Positions 14,454 through 15,631 of a stretch of 15,631 nucleotides of DNA are shown piece after piece (the first letter of the stretch is position 1; every line of letters begins with the position of its first letter). This DNA is from CAXDRM01 sp963991775 (GTDB lineage Bacteria; Pseudomonadota; Alphaproteobacteria; Rickettsiales; JABIRX01), in the NCBI GenBank assembly GCA_963991775.1, contig CAXDRM010000026.1, positions 1 to 15,631 on the forward strand, in the 5' to 3' direction. Under the pieces are notes generated by a model. It saw only the letters and a list, made by a program, of their open reading frames with translations. It searched no databases and was not told the origin of the DNA. Position numbers and translations under genes: made by a program.

Positions 14454-15563
14454 TTACACATCCAAATCTAGCAATCTGTAGCTGGTACTTCTACCACCAC
14501 TAGGATTTTGTATAAATATAGCTCTATTTTTTAAATCTTGAATATCACGTAAGGCCGTATCATTAGAACATTTAGCAATTTTTGCATATTTAGAAGTATT
14601 CATAAAACCTTTAAAATCATCTTCAAGCATACGATTTAATACTAATTTCTGTCTATCATTTACTGGTCTCTGATTAACCATATCCCATAGTTGCGCTTTA
14701 AATAACACATTTTCTAAAGTGTGTTCTGCGTTTGCAATTGCCTTACCCAAACAATCTAAAAACCAAGAAAGCCACATAGTAACATCTGTAGTAGCGCGTT
14801 GCTGTTTTTCCAGATGAGTATAATAATCTTTGCGTTCTGCTTCAATCTGCGTCGAAAGACTATAAAAGCGATATTGAGTACCATCTGCACGCGCTAAAGC
14901 CATATCACTTATTGCCCTGCCAATACGCCCATTACCATCTTCAAAAGGATGAATTGTCACAAACCATAAATGCGCAATTCCAGCTTTTATAACAGGATCA
15001 ATATCATTCTGACTAGCAAACCAATCTAAAAACCTTTGCATTTCTTCATCTAGATGATCAGCTTTTGGTGCTTCAAAATGAATTTTCTCATTGCCTAGTG
15101 GACCAGAAATAACTTGCATTGGCCCCGAGTCAACACTGCGCCAATTTCCAGAAATAATATTAAACATACCACTTTTTCCTGTTGGAAATAAAGCAGAGTG
15201 CCAATTAAATAAACGTTCATTTGTAAGTGGTTTAGAAAATTTCTGGGTAGCGTCCCATAAAACCGTAACAATAGCTTCAACATCACGGCCCGCAGATATA
15301 AGATCCGGCATATCTATACCTAATCTCTTAGCAATTGATGAACGTACTTCTTGATGATTAAGCTGCTCTCCTTCAATTGCCGATGATTTTAGCACATCAT
15401 TAGTTAAAGTATTAAGGCTAGCTTCTTGCTGCAACTCAAAACCTAGCGAACTCATTCTACCCAGCAGATGCCCTTGTTGATACCTTAGATCAGCAAGTTT
15501 CACCGCTAGTTTTTCTGCATCCCAAGTAAAATTTGGCCAATTTTTTTGTTGATAGATCCACAT
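14454..15563 (-). CDS. fic: Fic-domain AMP-transferase family protein (DUF4172 type)
   Basis: This protein of 369 residues has a DUF4172-like N-terminus (MWIYQQKNWPNFTWD), an inhibitory helix motif SxxxEG (SSAIEG, about 60-65), the Fic core with HPFEDGNGRIGR (205-216), and a C-terminal winged-helix part (about 305-365). Fic enzymes usually move AMP from ATP to a hydroxyl side chain. The motif is complete, and an intact N-terminal inhibitory glutamate suggests a self-controlled class II enzyme. I chose ATG 15563 because it gives the family N-terminus and has GGTG six bases upstream. An in-frame GTG at 15572 would add three residues but lies inside a direct repeat. The targets are unknown. Its winged helix and the repeats at its start suggest autoregulation. 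Confidence 0.92.
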   Translation of the reverse strand: MWIYQQKNWPNFTWDAEKLAVKLADLRYQQGHLLGRMSSLGFELQQEASLNTLTNDVLKSSAIEGEQLNHQEVRSSIAKRLGIDMPDLISAGRDVEAIVTVLWDATQKFSKPLTNERLFNWHSALFPTGKSGMFNIISGNWRSVDSGPMQVISGPLGNEKIHFEAPKADHLDEEMQRFLDWFASQNDIDPVIKAGIAHLWFVTIHPFEDGNGRIGRAISDMALARADGTQYRFYSLSTQIEAERKDYYTHLEKQQRATTDVTMWLSWFLDCLGKAIANAEHTLENVLFKAQLWDMVNQRPVNDRQKLVLNRMLEDDFKGFMNTSKYAKIAKCSNDTALRDIQDLKNRAIFIQNPSGGRSTSYRLLDLDV

Positions 15564-15631
15564 ATTATTCACCGCATATTTTAAGGTGATTGTAGCAATT
15601 ATTCACCGCAAAGTCAATATTATTCACCGCA
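15564..15631 (-). promoter_or_regulatory. Three direct repeats at the fic start, candidate operator
   Basis: The 13-mer ATTATTCACCGCA (plus-strand sense) occurs identically at 15564-15576, 15598-15610 and 15619-15631. On the transcribed strand it reads TGCGGTGAATAAT. The copy nearest the gene abuts the ATG and supplies the only Shine-Dalgarno-like GGTG, so a bound protein could block both transcription and translation. Spacing is 34 and 21 bases, close to whole helical turns. More copies may lie beyond the window end. Confidence 0.65.

Overview
The window is AT-rich (clearly below 40% GC by eye), densely coded DNA from a bacterium. The OxyR/AhpC/AhpD/Dps set, a eukaryote-like leucine-rich-repeat protein, small toxin-antitoxin and Fic genes, and several GC-rich palindromic islands in noncoding DNA suggest a host-associated proteobacterium. 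My best guess is an intracellular alphaproteobacterium of the Rickettsiales type. This is inference from gene content and base composition; there is no rRNA or other taxonomic marker in the window.

Positions 1-2764 hold a peroxide-defence divergon. ahpC, ahpD and dps lie head to tail on the minus strand with gaps of about 20 bases. oxyR is divergent on the plus strand, with its two redox cysteines at the classical positions 199 and 208. A perfect LysR-type dyad overlaps the oxyR ribosome binding site. A soluble PAS-PAS-GAF histidine kinase with no neighbouring response regulator follows oxyR by 26 bases and ends at 4872.

Positions 4937-7361 hold two minus-strand genes of unknown family. The first encodes a protein with leucine-rich-repeat-like segments and a C-terminal F-box-like motif. 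The second encodes a protein built from four or five degenerate helical repeats. Their promoters are near copies of each other. A third unknown gene at 10389-11663 (membrane segments, then a charged tail) has the same -35/17-base/-10 layout and shares a 12-base block at the -10 with the second. I propose these three as candidate co-expressed host-interaction proteins.

Positions 7469-9321 form an accessory stretch. It contains an overlapping MntA-HepT toxin-antitoxin pair with complete signature motifs, a previously unlisted 51-residue basic ORF with a strong Shine-Dalgarno behind an imperfect palindrome, an 80-residue hypothetical protein, and about 580 bases of noncoding DNA with nested palindromes. 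Positions 9322-12796 hold an SbtA-like bicarbonate permease, the third unknown protein, a small polytopic membrane protein, and a YqaA/DedA-family protein.

Positions 12866-15631 hold an AAA ATPase of the DUF4143 group and a Fic-domain protein. The Fic gene is preceded by three identical 13-base direct repeats, one of which abuts its start codon.
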